Origin: Buxus sempervirens | Lineage: Eukaryota; Streptophyta; Magnoliopsida; Buxales; Buxaceae | NCBI GenBank assembly: GCA_947561395.2 | Contig: OX387195.1 | Location: 26,055,126-26,119,125 of the forward strand | DNA: 64,000 nucleotides | Direction: 5' to 3' | Shown here: positions 13,601 to 25,500 of the stretch, piece by piece | Position numbering within the stretch: the stretch's first letter is position 1 | Layout: each line of letters begins with the position of its first letter | Translations under genes and position numbers: made by a program | Notes under the pieces: model-generated | What the model saw: only the letters and a program-made list of their open reading frames with translations | Told to the model about the DNA's origin: nothing | Database searches by the model: none

Positions 13601-16600
13601 AATGTTTTTCTTTTTTCTGTTTTTTTCATGTCTTAATTTGGAGATATCCTAATAAATCTGATACAATCAAACCAGTTGCACATCTGCTAAGACTATAAGC
13701 AACCAAAATCAATTATGCTTGGTGGTTTTGAAGAACAAATATCCTCTATTGATCTGTAATTGCATTGAGTGCGAAAGCCAAGTCATAACAATAGAATTCT
13801 TGGCTTCTCATACATCATATGAGGCATTTGATGCCTGATTCCCTTATTCTTTGGTATAAATAAATATTCCATTTTCCCTTACCGGCAATAAAAAGACCTT
13901 TCCGATTGTGCCTGCTACAAGTAATCAGAAGTCAGAACCATCCAACACAATGACCGCAATCTGCAATCCAGGTATTTTCAGTGGGATATTTGTGGTGCTG
14001 GCACTTTGGACTTCACCAAAATTAACAGAGATATTATCTGTAGTTCTGTTGACTGACATTTCAACTATGAACAAGCAGAAAAAGTTTTCACAAAAAATCA
14101 AACACATGTAGAGTACAGGAAAAGAAATATTGCAAATGATTGCATGCACTAATTGTTGTACATTAATAATTTTTTTTAAAATTGCAAAACACCTTATCTT
14201 CTTATAATAATTCTGGATAAGGACGGAATTCTGAGGAAAATACCACGATGGACTCTTATTATAGTATGGCATGTATTTTACTCTGCTATCAACCCCATGT
14301 GTTACAACAATAACATAATTATCAACTAAACTCTCGAACATGTTTGTTCTTTCAGGAACCGCCGGCATAGAGAATCATCCATCTTGAAAGCCATAGAAAG
14401 TGGAGCGGAAACACTGTTTGAAATAGTTTCCAAGACATATTCTGATGTCCACCCCAGTTTTTGGATTCCTGCTGGATCAAATGTGAAGCTTCATGTAGAT
14501 CATTTATCCCAACAACATAAACTACCAGAGGTAGCATCTACCCTTTCAAAATATATAATGTTCATGAAATTTGTCTGCATGTATGTACATGCATATTGTC
14601 ATGGTCATTTCGTTCAGTGCTCATTTATGCATGGCCTATGACACATGACTTGTGTGCCACACAGGGCTAAGGTGTGAAAAAGGCTTTGGACCATGACACA
14701 TATGCATAGTTGGACTATTTTAATTATCCATTCCTTACTTGAAATTAAAGGAGAAGGCCTCATATTAAATTTTAATTGGATGATACACCATGACATGTGC
14801 TGAATTGACTCAGAAAAGATTTTCAGTTATCTTTGCCTAGAATCTGATTTGGTTTTCAAATCTATAAATATGTCGCCAGCATGAAACATGTGCACCCAGT
14901 GGTTGTTTTGAACTTTTTCATGGCATCCTGAAAAGGAAAGCTCCCAAAACCAACAAAGATTCTCATGAAGGATCTATCTTCATCTTCTAAGTTTATGTTG
15001 TTGTATCCTTCCAAATGCACCAAAAAATTGCAAATAGGCATAACTCTTAGATCATATAATGTCTCCTATTCAATGATATGGAATGCCAACACTCCATGGG
15101 GAATGCCTATACAATAGACCTTTAAAAAGAATAACTCCAAACTACGAAAGTGGAACCAGTGTTTTAAACTTTGACAAATATTGCAAAATTTAACTCAAAT
15201 TTCCTTATTAATTGCAAGAAGATTCCCCTCTTTTCATGAAATCGTCAATACGTTAGCAAAAATATAGCCAGTGTCTTGAAAATATTGCCTATGCAAGCAA
15301 TATTTTAAAGTTTGAAAGCATTAATAGAGTATAAATTAACAAAACTATCAAAATTTTGATTGGTAATATTACTAATGTCAACTTAAATCTCTCCCATATG
15401 CACGAGTATTCTATAAGAAAATTTTGAATATGCCATTCTTTTTCTTTAATCTTTTGTAAGATTTAATTGGTACCTCAAATCCAGACTGTTTCAAGGATCT
15501 TAGAAGAATCACACAATTTTTGAATAATTAAACACATAATTCTGGGATTTATAAGATATGTTCTATACTTTGATGTATTTTATTTTGTATCTTTTTATTT
15601 TTTTGCATAAATGTAGTTTATTTAGGTCAAGAAATTCATATTCATGTGTCATGACACACTATGGTTGTCGTAAAGCTCAGGATAGACACTTAGAGCCAAG
15701 TTAGCACTTTTATGTGGGTATGGTATTCCTTGTCATCATTCATGTTGAGCATGTAGTTGATCATACAATTTTGAGTTGTTTCCATGATTTTTTTTAAGAG
15801 ATTTAGCTTATTATCTTCCATTGATTGTATATACATTTCATATATGAATTCATATTTGATAGTACGTATGTTAGATAACTTGGATCCCTAATTATTCGTT
15901 CATTATTTTGCGTAGCCATTTATTATTATATTTATGGTTTTGTCTATGTATTTATGTATGTTTGGTTGATCCATAAAATCTGATTAAAAATTACTTTGTT
16001 TTCCCTATTTTGTACATTATCTAGTGAAATATTGGGCCAACATGAAAGTTCCTTGTGAAATTTCAGCAGGATAGGATTTCCAATTGAAGAAACAGAGATG
16101 ATTCATGTGTATTGCTTCTTCTATGGGCATAGATATAATACACCAATTTGGAAATTTTTAAGCTGGAGGTGAGCTAATCCAATACATTCAACCAATCAAA
16201 CCCATCAAACAATTGACTGAGAAATAACTGTCTATAATCTATCTCTTTTAGCAAGAAAAATATGCCTCAGCCAGAGGAAATATAGACAACCAACAGCTCA
16301 ATTTCCTAATCAAAGGGCAAATGCCCTAATCATGTCGAACAAGTAGGCGAATTTGTATATCCATCTACACCAAACCAAAACTCTCTCATGTTTGAGTATG
16401 TTTTACCTCTATTATTATTTTACCAGTAGTATCGGGTGTTTGTTACCCTTTGATTTGTGGGGCTAAAAGGCGGTAGAATTAATATGTTACAATCTTGTAA
16501 GTATCGGTGATTAGTTCAATTATAAGATTACACAAGAAGAGTTTGATTGCATTTAAGAGGACTTACACATTACTTCAATCAAAAGAATTAATTGAGTTTC

Positions 16601-17955
16601 AATTTTCTAGTGAAATACTCCAAACTTCAAAACAGTTAAGACATGAATCTAGAATAGGGATGGCAACGTGGTGGTTAATTAACCTGCTCCAATCAGCCCC
16701 TAATGGTTGGGGTTTGGTAAGGCCTAAATCGATTAGGGTTTAGCCCAACCCTCCTAGCCTACCCCAAATTCAACCTTAATACATTGGAATAGATATGTTT
16801 CACATATATCATATATAAAATACATATTTTATATAAATAAACATATTATTAATTTACATTTCTATTTAAAAGTATAAATCGTTCTATGTTTTATAGGACA
16901 GCTGGGGCAACTCGACCTGCCCTGTTACCAACCTATTAGGGTGAGGAGCAAGTCTGGTATGGGGTAAACCCTTATAGGGATGGGTTGGGGTTTGCCAAAA
17001 CCAGCCCCATTGCCATCCCTAATCTCACATGTGCCAGTGTTGCAACTTTGGAGAACCTGAGTTATCCACATGTACTTCGAAGTTAGAATGAACCCCAATT
17101 CACATATGAAGTTTCAGCCCAAAGAATATTTATTACATGGGAAAGAAGGCTCTTCTGAAGCTAATGTTTTTCTTGTGTATAATGTCAAAATATTAAATGG
17201 TATTTGGGGTACTAACCTATCAGATGATAAGCTATTTCGTATGCTATGTGAAAAATAATTGTGAATATTGAGCAAAATTTGGAACTGGACATGTCTATAA
17301 ATATAAATGAATGATACAAGCTATAAATAACTCCCAACAACTCTTGTTCCTATGGTCTCTAGAAACTTTATTCCCATGTTTCATGTGTGAATCAAATTAT
17401 AAGATGGTGCATTAAACAAGAAAAATGATTAAAACTTAGAAATTTTTCAGAATAGAAAAGACACCAAAATTTCTAACACAAAAAATTGAATCAAACACCA
17501 ATGTTTTAAAGAAATCCATTTCGATTAGTCTATACTATATCCTAAGAATATTATAAGTCTACTATAGAGAGATAAGTTATGTTTGGCTGGAACAATTCCA
17601 TTACAAACCCAGAAAACTTTCATCCCCATATTTTAATTTTTGAACCATGAGTTTGATTGACTTCAACAATCTGTTTTCATTACTTTAAAATTTCTTGGGT
17701 TAGGGATGATTACTGTATGTGTTCTTATTTGAATACTGATTTGCTTTTTATATTGCCTCTATGAAGGAATTTTCTCTAGAAAAGTTCCGTGGAACTTTTG
17801 GACTACATTTTTTTTCCCGATGGGCATGGGCATACCTCAGAAAGGGTCTTCCATCCGGCATTCAGAAATTAAGAACAGTGAAACTTCTTACAGCTGTTGC
17901 AGTGGCTGGCTTTGCTATGGTCTACACTGTTAGGCATAAGCTTATTTCCAAATAA
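3470..17955 (+). CDS. LACTB2-like metallo-beta-lactamase-fold hydrolase (3' part; 5' exons lie outside the window)
   Basis: Seven coding exons: 3470-3547, 5603-5688, 6992-7065, 9816-9861, 11207-11316, 14356-14530 and 17767-17955 (TAA at 17953). Phases agree throughout and give about 252 residues. The product belongs to the plant LACTB2/endoribonuclease-like group of metallo-hydrolases, whose fold binds two metal ions. Visible motifs are GHTDGHMALLH and LIVGDHCVGQG in exons 3-4 (metal-ligand His and Asp), and a conserved block SPHALIPMHGR with the last metal-binding His in exon 5. The first metal motif (HxHxDH) and the N-terminal half normally found in this family are absent, so they must lie before position 1 or in a long first intron. 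The last exon ends in a hydrophobic stretch (LLTAVAVAGFAMVY) followed by basic residues, like a C-terminal membrane anchor. The intron after 9861 begins with GC, not GT. Introns reach 3.2 kb and hold several MITEs. The substrate is unknown; the family includes RNases and thioester hydrolases. Confidence 0.88.
3873..4462. mobile_element. Fold-back MITE with 8-bp target-site duplication (hAT-like)
   Basis: A 590-bp element in the first intron of the hydrolase gene. ATTGGTAA occurs directly on both sides (3865-3872 and 4463-4470), an 8-bp duplication typical of hAT transposons. The two halves are long imperfect inverted repeats; for example, the ATGTGTTTTT...ATACATGGGT segment near 4060-4115 is mirrored near 4310-4380. 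It has no coding capacity. The left arm also contains a local duplication of TTTCGTTTTCAGCAAGGTA. Confidence 0.7.
4698..4913. repeat. Two adjacent tandem duplications
   Basis: CCTTATAAAGTCAATGGTCT is duplicated at about 4698 and 4731. An approximately 80-base unit beginning with CCTTTGCTCTCATAATTTTC is duplicated at about 4768 and 4847. Both sit in an intron. Confidence 0.7.
5169..5195. repeat. Small perfect hairpin
   Basis: AACCTGAAAC and its complement flank a short loop. One arm recurs as a direct copy near 5242. Confidence 0.6.
8267..8303. repeat. Poly-G run of about 37
   Basis: An uninterrupted G homopolymer followed by GGGA/GAGA repeats to about 8330. It could form a quadruplex, and its exact length is prone to sequencing error. 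Confidence 0.9.
8487..8940 (-). mobile_element. TIR element with GGATCC/CGGAT-rich body, copy 1
   Basis: The element ends in GGATCCGGTCCAAATCCGAC followed by CCGTTTACACCC. The start near CCTAGGGTCCGG is an imperfect inverted copy. The interior is full of CGGATATCCGAA-type motifs. The same element occurs in the opposite orientation at 18612-19072, including the AATTTAATCGGAT segment. It is non-coding and lies in an intron of the hydrolase gene. Borders are approximate. Confidence 0.55.
8941..9345. repeat. Very AT-rich intronic stretch with TA repeats
   Basis: It contains several TATATATA tracts (8958-8972, 9190-9235) and no coding signal. Confidence 0.6.
10628..10690. repeat. (CT)n microsatellite, about 31 units
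   Basis: A long, nearly perfect CT repeat inside an intron of the hydrolase gene. Confidence 0.95.
12390..14065 (-). pseudogene. Antisense exon-like pieces nested in an intron (unrecognised gene, probably broken)
   Basis: On the strand opposite the host gene, several open stretches end in splice-like sites. 12753-12844 (after TTTTGCAG, before GTAGGC) encodes 30 residues including SSPYNAPWITDLEVSF. It is in phase with 12390-12511 (after TTTTTAG, before GTTTGC), which encodes 40 residues including GHEAGGLFILDATPT. Further upstream lie 13382-13455 (NLELNAPDHRSSMEKVPSL before GTAAGA), about 13500-13597 (NWSIIRILSDGALRWSS) and 13925-14063 (FGEVQSASTTNIPLKIPG, then an in-frame TGA). I do not recognise the family. 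The pieces read like real exons in exon order, but a stop and unresolved joins suggest a decayed or captured gene fragment. Confidence 0.35.
12868..13072. repeat. Tandem duplication of about 107 bp
   Basis: GAACTGTTGGAACCATTTAG and the next 80 bases recur at about 12979 with few changes. The first copy covers the 3' splice region of one antisense exon-like piece. Confidence 0.75.
16655..17021. mobile_element. MITE with TAGGGATGGCAA termini
   Basis: TAGGGATGGCAA at 16655 is matched by an inverted TTGCCATCCCTA at 17010-17021. Subterminal GGGGTTTGG / CCAAACCCC-like motifs are also mirrored. It is 367 bp, non-coding and intronic. No exact target duplication is visible. Confidence 0.6.
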
Positions 17956-18433
17956 GAGAGACACAACAATACAACTTCAGAACGGTATGGACCATTATCT
18001 CGGATCTTTATTGTTAGTTGTTGGAGAATTGATTTCTTTTCCTTTATGTTGAAGGAAATTGAGAAAAGAAATTAGAAGGTTCAATTTCAATGCATTTTTC
18101 TCTTGACTGCACTAAAATGCTTAAATTTTATATGAGAGGTCCAATATGTTGCACCAAAGATCTATTTCAAGATATTAATATACTGCATTGACCTAATCTA
18201 ATTATTGTAATTTTCTGACTGTATTCATCTTCCAGATGATGAGACATGGTGACATAAGAGTCCATGGTGAAGATGTGGATAATCCATTAGGTCAAATATC
18301 ATCCTACAAGAGCTTCTACGCAGGATTTATCAAGTAGTTCGCCTGATTCTATGCTAAATGAGCATAGTTAGTATTCTAAGAAAATTAGAACCACGCACCT
18401 GTGTAACGAAGGATTTTCTTTATTCCATGTAAA

Positions 18434-18515
18434 GCCATGTATTGTACTGCTCCTTACTTGCTCACTATTAGTTCAGAGCCATGTATTGTACTGCTCCTTC
18501 CTTGCTCACTATGAG
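18434..18515. repeat. 44-bp tandem duplication downstream of the hydrolase stop codon
   Basis: GCCATGTATTGTACTGCTCC is present at 18434 and again at 18478, each followed by a near-identical TTGCTCACTAT. It lies in the likely 3' untranslated region. Confidence 0.75.
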
Positions 18516-18611
18516 CTCAGTATGAACTCAATCATGCTACCTGTTTGGGTACAGCTTAGTATTGCTTAGTGGGTTTCGATCTGTCAGTTGAATGATATGA
18601 GGCTAAGTCGG

Positions 18612-19072
18612 TAGGGCTGTAAACAAGTCAGATTTGGACCGGATCCACCGAGATCCGAATCCGAATCTGAATAAATATCCAACGGATCCTTCATAGTAGT
18701 TATTGAATCCGAATCTGGATATATTTATAAAATCCATATCCTTATAAAATCCATATCCGAATCCAATTAATATTCGAATCCGATGAAATTGGCCTTTTTT
18801 TTGCAACCTACTATTTTCACATTTAATTTGTTAGTTTATTTAGTTACATCTTTATAAAACTCAAAAAATTTAAAATCGTAACTTAGATTTAATCGGATTT
18901 TTATTGGACAGGTATACTAAGATCTGAATCTGATTATTAAATGGATTTAATTTTTAAATCCATATTTGATATGCTAGACATTTATTCGGATAAAGATCAT
19001 ATTAAATCAGATAAATTTAATCGGAATCGGACAATAATCCAAATAAAATCCAACCCATTGACAGCCTTAGCT
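18612..19072 (+). mobile_element. TIR element with GGATCC/CGGAT-rich body, copy 2
   Basis: The element begins with AGGGCTGTAAAC followed by GATTTGGACCGGATCC, the inverted counterpart of the end of the element at 8487-8940. It closes with an imperfect inverted copy (AATCCAACCCATTGACAGCC). It separates the hydrolase gene from the convergent SNF2 gene. Non-coding. Confidence 0.55.
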
Positions 19073-19533
19073 GACACCCTTGTTGGTAACGTGAAAATCT
19101 TGTAGCTTTACACTTCCTTGAAGAGTTAATAAAAACCGGTATTGGAGACGATAATATTAGTTACAATTAACAAGACCTTATTCGGGCATACAAGATGCTT
19201 TTAATGAACGTTGCAACATTGAAAGCCGTCGAAGAAATAGCCATGCCCGTTACGGAAACTTGAAACTAAAATTACGAATATTATGTTGTCAACCCTGCTC
19301 GTAAGATTATAATCCTTCGTTGGGTTAGCGTCAACTTGCAGCACAGCACTTGAAAGGAAGCCAATGTAAGTCCGCTGCAATGGAGGTGACATTATCCACC
19401 ATCCTGGGACTATATTACATTAAGAGAATTTACAACCATATGGCAAATTAATGGTGCCCTAAAATACAAGCCCTCATTGGTTTTGTGTTGATCTTCACTT
19501 GTTTCAGTCAGACTCCACATTGTGGACTTTGTC

Positions 19534-22500
19534 TCAAGGCCATCCATTCCCTCGGCTGTTGGAATTCTGCCCTCTTGATTCAGCAAGTGATGAATTTGGG
19601 ACACCATAGCTTGATCTCTTTCTCTTGTGGGTCTTCCATGTTAAGATGTCTCCATTCCAATCGTTTGCTCCAACACCTTCACTTTCAGGTCTGTTGAAGT
19701 GAACTTGTTCAGTCTTGAGCTTCTTTGGAGTCCATTCTAAGGAATCATCAGTTGCTCCGCGTGCAACTGTCTCATTGTCATTCCTCAGTTCTGACACCTT
19801 CTGTTCTCTCAAAACATCATTACTCCATTCGCTGGCCTCAGCTACAATATGCTCCCTTTTCTTGCCTCTAACTGTAAGCTTCAATATATCTCCTCCACTT
19901 TCAACAGCCTTCATCCACTGTACATCACTCAGAGTATCAGCATAAACCACCTCCTTTCTTCGTCGTTTTCCTGTTAGGTTGATACTATCACTTTCTCCGA
20001 CTTTGGGCTTATCTCCCTTATACTCAGGAACAGAATATGCCCAGTCAGGAACTTCATGTTCCTCCATCAACCTTGATCTGTAGTTCTCTCTTTGTCGTCG
20101 CTCTTCATCCATCTTCTCAAATAACCAAAACTCCTCCTCTGTCCGGGCTGCGAGTCGGTTAATCTCTCTCTCACTTGGCACATCTGTCCCAAGGGAATTA
20201 GTTCCTCTCCGCATAATCTCTTCCAACATCTCTCTTCTGTCCTGAGCTGCAGAAAAAAAAATTTATCAATTAGCCTTAGTCTCAGGTAAAGCAAGTTTTC
20301 TCAGCACTGACTATTGGGAATGATAAGTTGGGAAACCAATATGTATTTGAAGTAAATAATAATAATAGTAATAATAATGACAGAAACAGCCAATAAATGA
20401 TTTAATAAGAGATACTTCATCATTATCAAAAAAAAAATAAGAGATACTTCACAGGGGACAGCATCATCGTTATATTTCTCAGACAAAAAAAAAAAGCATT
20501 CATATTTATTTCATAGAAGAAATAAGGTGCTATTTTTTACTTAAATTTCACTTTCTCCCCTCACCTAATTTCCTTCCCAGTTCTTACGTTATATTCTCTC
20601 ACCTAAAAAAATACCTTCAATTCATTCTAAAATAGCTGTTATCTTGTCTTTCTGATGTACATCAGAGGCAGTTTGAGATTTTTTATTAACCCATTATCAG
20701 AAAAACGGTTGCTATGATTCCTTCAGCCTTAAACAATTGATTAAATGAGTCTATAAGCACCATAATCAAATCAAAAATGGAAAGACCGAGAATTTCAACA
20801 AACCTGTGGAAGTTGTATTGAATAATCCTGCTTGGATGACCTTCGCATCTATGCCCATCTTTTGTTTTGCACGCTCCAATATTACCTCCTCAATAGATCC
20901 AACACTAACCAGTACAAAAACTCTTACTTCCTTCTTCTGCCCTATACGATGGGCCCGATCTTCTGCCTGTTGATCCATTTGGGGATTCCAGTCACTATCA
21001 AAGATTATCACTGTATCTGCACTTTGTAAATTTAAACCAAGACCACCAGCTCGGGTGCTCAAAAGAAACATGAAAATAGGGGAATCTGGTGCATTGAATT
21101 GCTTTAGTAGCGTCCCTCTTTCTTCTGTTTTTGTCGAGCCATCCAGCCTAAGATACTTAAAATCATGGAGTTGCAGATAAATTTCAAGAATGTCTATAAG
21201 ACGGGTCATTTGCGAAAAAAGCAAAACCCTATGTCCTGTTCGATGGAGTTTTGGGAGTAGGCGATCAAGCAGCTCGAATTTTCCTGAGGCTCTGATGATT
21301 TCTTCTTTGCGCCAAATGTCATAATCTCCCACAAATAGATATGGATGGTTACAACATTTTCTGAGCTGCATGGACAGGTTCTGTAGGCTCTTGGACTTAC
21401 CCGATCCTGAAAATTCTTAACTTATTAGTAAACAGGCTGCAGAAAAGAAAAAAAGAAATTTCCTTTTTTTGGTAGGATATTTGCATTGTTGTAGGCAAGA
21501 GAGCGAACACTATCAGGTCAAGTCAAATTTCATTAAAAAAAATTATATGGAGAAACAGAACAAGGAACCAAATTTTCAGCAAAAAAAAAAAAAAGAGAGT
21601 AGACAGCAAATAAAGGGAATTAATCAGGAATCAAATTCAAACATTATACAGTTGTCATTGATTCACAGATATGCAACCTTTTTTGGGACAAATCTAAGTA
21701 AAAATAACAAGTTAAATAACAGAAACAAGATAAAAAAATCTTATCTGCATATAAAAGGCTATGCAAATAAAATTTCGGAACTTTTGATTCGTACATTCAG
21801 TTTAAGAATGACATTGGTACTGATTCAACAAGCAGTAAAAAATAAAAATAAAATATTATTATTGATACCCCGGGAAAAAATGCATGCAAAGGAATGATAA
21901 CATGTAAGTAGAACTAAATAAATTCTCTTCCCCCTGTGCCCGGGGCCCAAAATTATTTTTTATAAGTTAAAAAAAAAAAATTGCATTGAAGAAACTAAAA
22001 TGCAGCCCACATACAAGTGGTAAAAAGGAAAGAATATTGAACAAAAATAATTTGCCTGCTAATACCAGATTCGGAGATTGTGAATACCAAGATTGGTACT
22101 AGGATTCTTCACAATATGGCACAAGATATTTTAACTTGACTCATTCATCACCACAAGAACATAACATTTATTTTTTACAGGTGCAGGCAACACAAGTGGC
22201 TGGTAGAAATAAAAATTAGCATACCAGTATCAAGCCCAACCCTTCCCAAGCTTGTGACTTGCTGATAATATGCTTTCTGCCATGCTGACAGATCACATTT
22301 CAGAATGACCTGTGTCTTTCCAGGAAGAAATTTCTCTACCTCATCCTTTTTCCTTCTCAGTATAAAAGGCCTTATAACCTGAGAAGTTATATGATATATT
22401 AACATTGGAAGGAATTCAAGAAATTAATAAAAGGATACATAACCAAAGTACTTGTCAACACCTACATGATGCAAACGACGGATGATCAACAGCTCTTCTT

Positions 22501-25500
22501 CATCTGTAAGGGTAACATCACAACGATCTGCAAAGGGTGCATTAAACCAATCCTCGAAATTCTGAACTGAATTAAAAATGTTTGGAAGTAGAAAATTAAG
22601 CAGAGCCCACAGTTCCTGAAGACTATTTTGTATTGGAGTACCGGTTAAGAGAAGTCTACGTCTAATGCGATAACTGCAATTAAGGAGACAGTTAGAGATG
22701 CATCTAATTTTTTATTTAATAAAACAATTAAAAAATTCAACAAAGAAGAATTAGGAAATAAAACAAAAAATTATACAAAACAAAAAAATTAACATGTTGA
22801 AGGTTATGCAGTAATGCACAGACTACAGGGAGAAGATGGTACGTTTCATGATTTCTGAGAAAAAGTTCTGTTTTGGTGGCACACTCAATCCATTCCCCCC
22901 TCCCTCCCTCCAAATAGACATTGAGAGAGAGAGAGAGAGAGAGGTGGAGGAGGAAGAGCAAGATTTCACTGGAGTGGCACTGAAATGCAAAGACATTTTG
23001 CTACTTTTTGCAGTATCCTTTTTTTTTTTGGATGCTTTTACCTGCACACATGCATGCGTCAAGACATTGAATAAAAGCGCAATTTGGACCAAAATTTCAC
23101 CCAAAATCAAAGCTTTGAGGCCCTTCAGGGAGATTTCATTAGATAATCAATCATCTTCATGATGGTTAATTTAATCTCTGTGGTCTTTCAGTTATCATGT
23201 TTAATTCGGTTCATTGAATAAAATCATATTCACAAGAAAAAAGGATCCAAAATGGGGGGAAAGAATCTCGCAATACATCAGAGGCCATTAAAGCAAATAT
23301 TATGACATTGTATCACTAACCAAAACGAGACACTTCCCAGGCCTCGGATATGGAACTTGCCCTTTCATATTTCCTCTCTCTACTAATAAAAGATAGTAAT
23401 GAACCTAGAAAATTGCCTTCTGGCCAAATTTAAAGACAATAAACAGACAGAGGCAATAGCAGTTAAAGGATTGGAAGACTCACAATCAATAGAGAATCAA
23501 AAGAAAAATTATCTAACTAGATACTTATAGGAAGAAAATTTTCGAGTCCGCGTATAATATACACTGCAGGTTTCAAACAGGGAAAAGGTAAAAGAAAATC
23601 ACAGCGGCATGTAGCAGAAACTATTTTTCAACACAATCACAATGAAAAAAGTAAGCAGATCCTTCAAATTGCACATAAAACATACCCTGTCACAAGAGTT
23701 CGTGCAAGAGCACACTCGTGATTTTTTAATCGGTGGCCTTCATCAACAATCATGTAGTACCAATGAATTTTCTTTAAAAAGGCTTTATCTCGCATAATAA
23801 GGTCATAATGTGTGATCATCACATTGAATTTCCCTTCTCCTGAATATTCTTCCCTCATAGTCTTTCTTTCATCGAGACGTCCATCATATAGAACCGCCAC
23901 AATACTGTATCAAAAAGACCTTTAAGATGTGAATTTAAGCATAGTAGTCAATATTGAGGACACAAAATGAAAAAGTACATCTAAATGAATTTAAAGGACA
24001 CCCAATGCATACCTAGGAGCCCAGGTTTGAAATTCATTAACCCAATTTGGTAGAACAGCCTTTGGAGCCACAATCAAGTGGGGCCCAGTTACACCCTTCT
24101 TCTCCATGAGGTACGCAATCAATGATATTGTTTGAATAGTCTTGCCTAAACCCATCTCATCAGCTAAAATCCCATTTAGGTTGTTGTTGAATAAAGAAAG
24201 CATCCACTGAAGTCCTTCCACCTGATACGGCCTTAGCTCTCCTCCTTGAAGCATAGATGGCTGTTCTGTTACCTACAGAGTTCAAAAACTAGTTAGATTC
24301 TAGGTTTAGAGGACCAAAATATGGTTCCGTATCATGAATTTAAGAAGGTATGAACATAAGTAATTGGTACAACAACAACCAACATTACTTTTCATATAAT
24401 TTTATCTACGGTAATTTTTATAAGCCTTCAGAAAATCTGAGTGAATCTTACAGCTTAATGTTCGAATATTCACCCAAATCAAATCAACTGTCTTACAATT
24501 TCATAATTCAATCTGTACTTAACAATTACACTAGATGTAAAGCAAGGCTCTAAAGAATGTTTCATTCAATCTATCATTCTCCCATTTATTATTTTCCAAT
24601 GCCCTTTCCATGTATCAATAGACCATGGCTGATGGTTCATCCAAACAAGTTAACAAGCTCATTTTCATCAAGATACGAATCATTTCTGGTTCATAAACAT
24701 AATTTCCAACTGCACCATCTGGACTTTCAGTTGAAGCAACACAAGAATTTATACATCAAGGATCAGGTGCTAGAAAAAAAATTAAAGACAACTGGTGCCT
24801 TGTAGGAGAAGACATAATTCTCTAAGTACAGTAAGTACGCTATGGTGGAGAAAAATGAAAGAAAATTGGTGTCACCTGAAACGAATCACATTTCTCTAAG
24901 ACAACACCTTAACCGTATCAAGTCCATCTCCTCAAATCTCCCATGTGTCCCTTATTTTTACACTTACCAGCATATTTACAATGATATGCCTTCCCTATTT
25001 GGACACAAACCACATAGGAAAGTAACAAAGAATTATGATAGCAGATAATTATTATAAAAGCTGCTGAATAACAATAGATATTAAGGCACAAAATAGGGCT
25101 TCATTCTCTACCTTTTCTTGAATTGAGTGAATGACAGAGTTATATTGCCGCTGGCCTTCAAGTAGATCATTGGTCTTGGCCTGCCGATTAGAATCTAAAT
25201 CAATCATATCCGCATCTTCCTCAGGAATCAATTCTCTGGAGTTTTCATTCTTAGATATAGACAGTTGAGAAACATCATCAGATTCTGAGCCTCTTAAAGC
25301 TTCGTCTGCATCTTTTTGCCTTTGGACAGCAGCTCCCAAACCAACCAGAAGCTCATTTGTTTTTCCAAGAAGCATCGTTAACCGTTCATTCTTGCTCTCC
25401 TCCACCATCCGCATGTATGCTTCTTGATCGTCAGCTTTCAGTGCCTGGAGCCTCAATTTCTCTGCACGTGTGGCACGTTGTCTCTGCCTGGCATGCCATG

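Noticed and set aside
19485-19945. Plus-strand frames over the last SNF2 exon
   Set aside because: Shadows of the real minus-strand coding exon.
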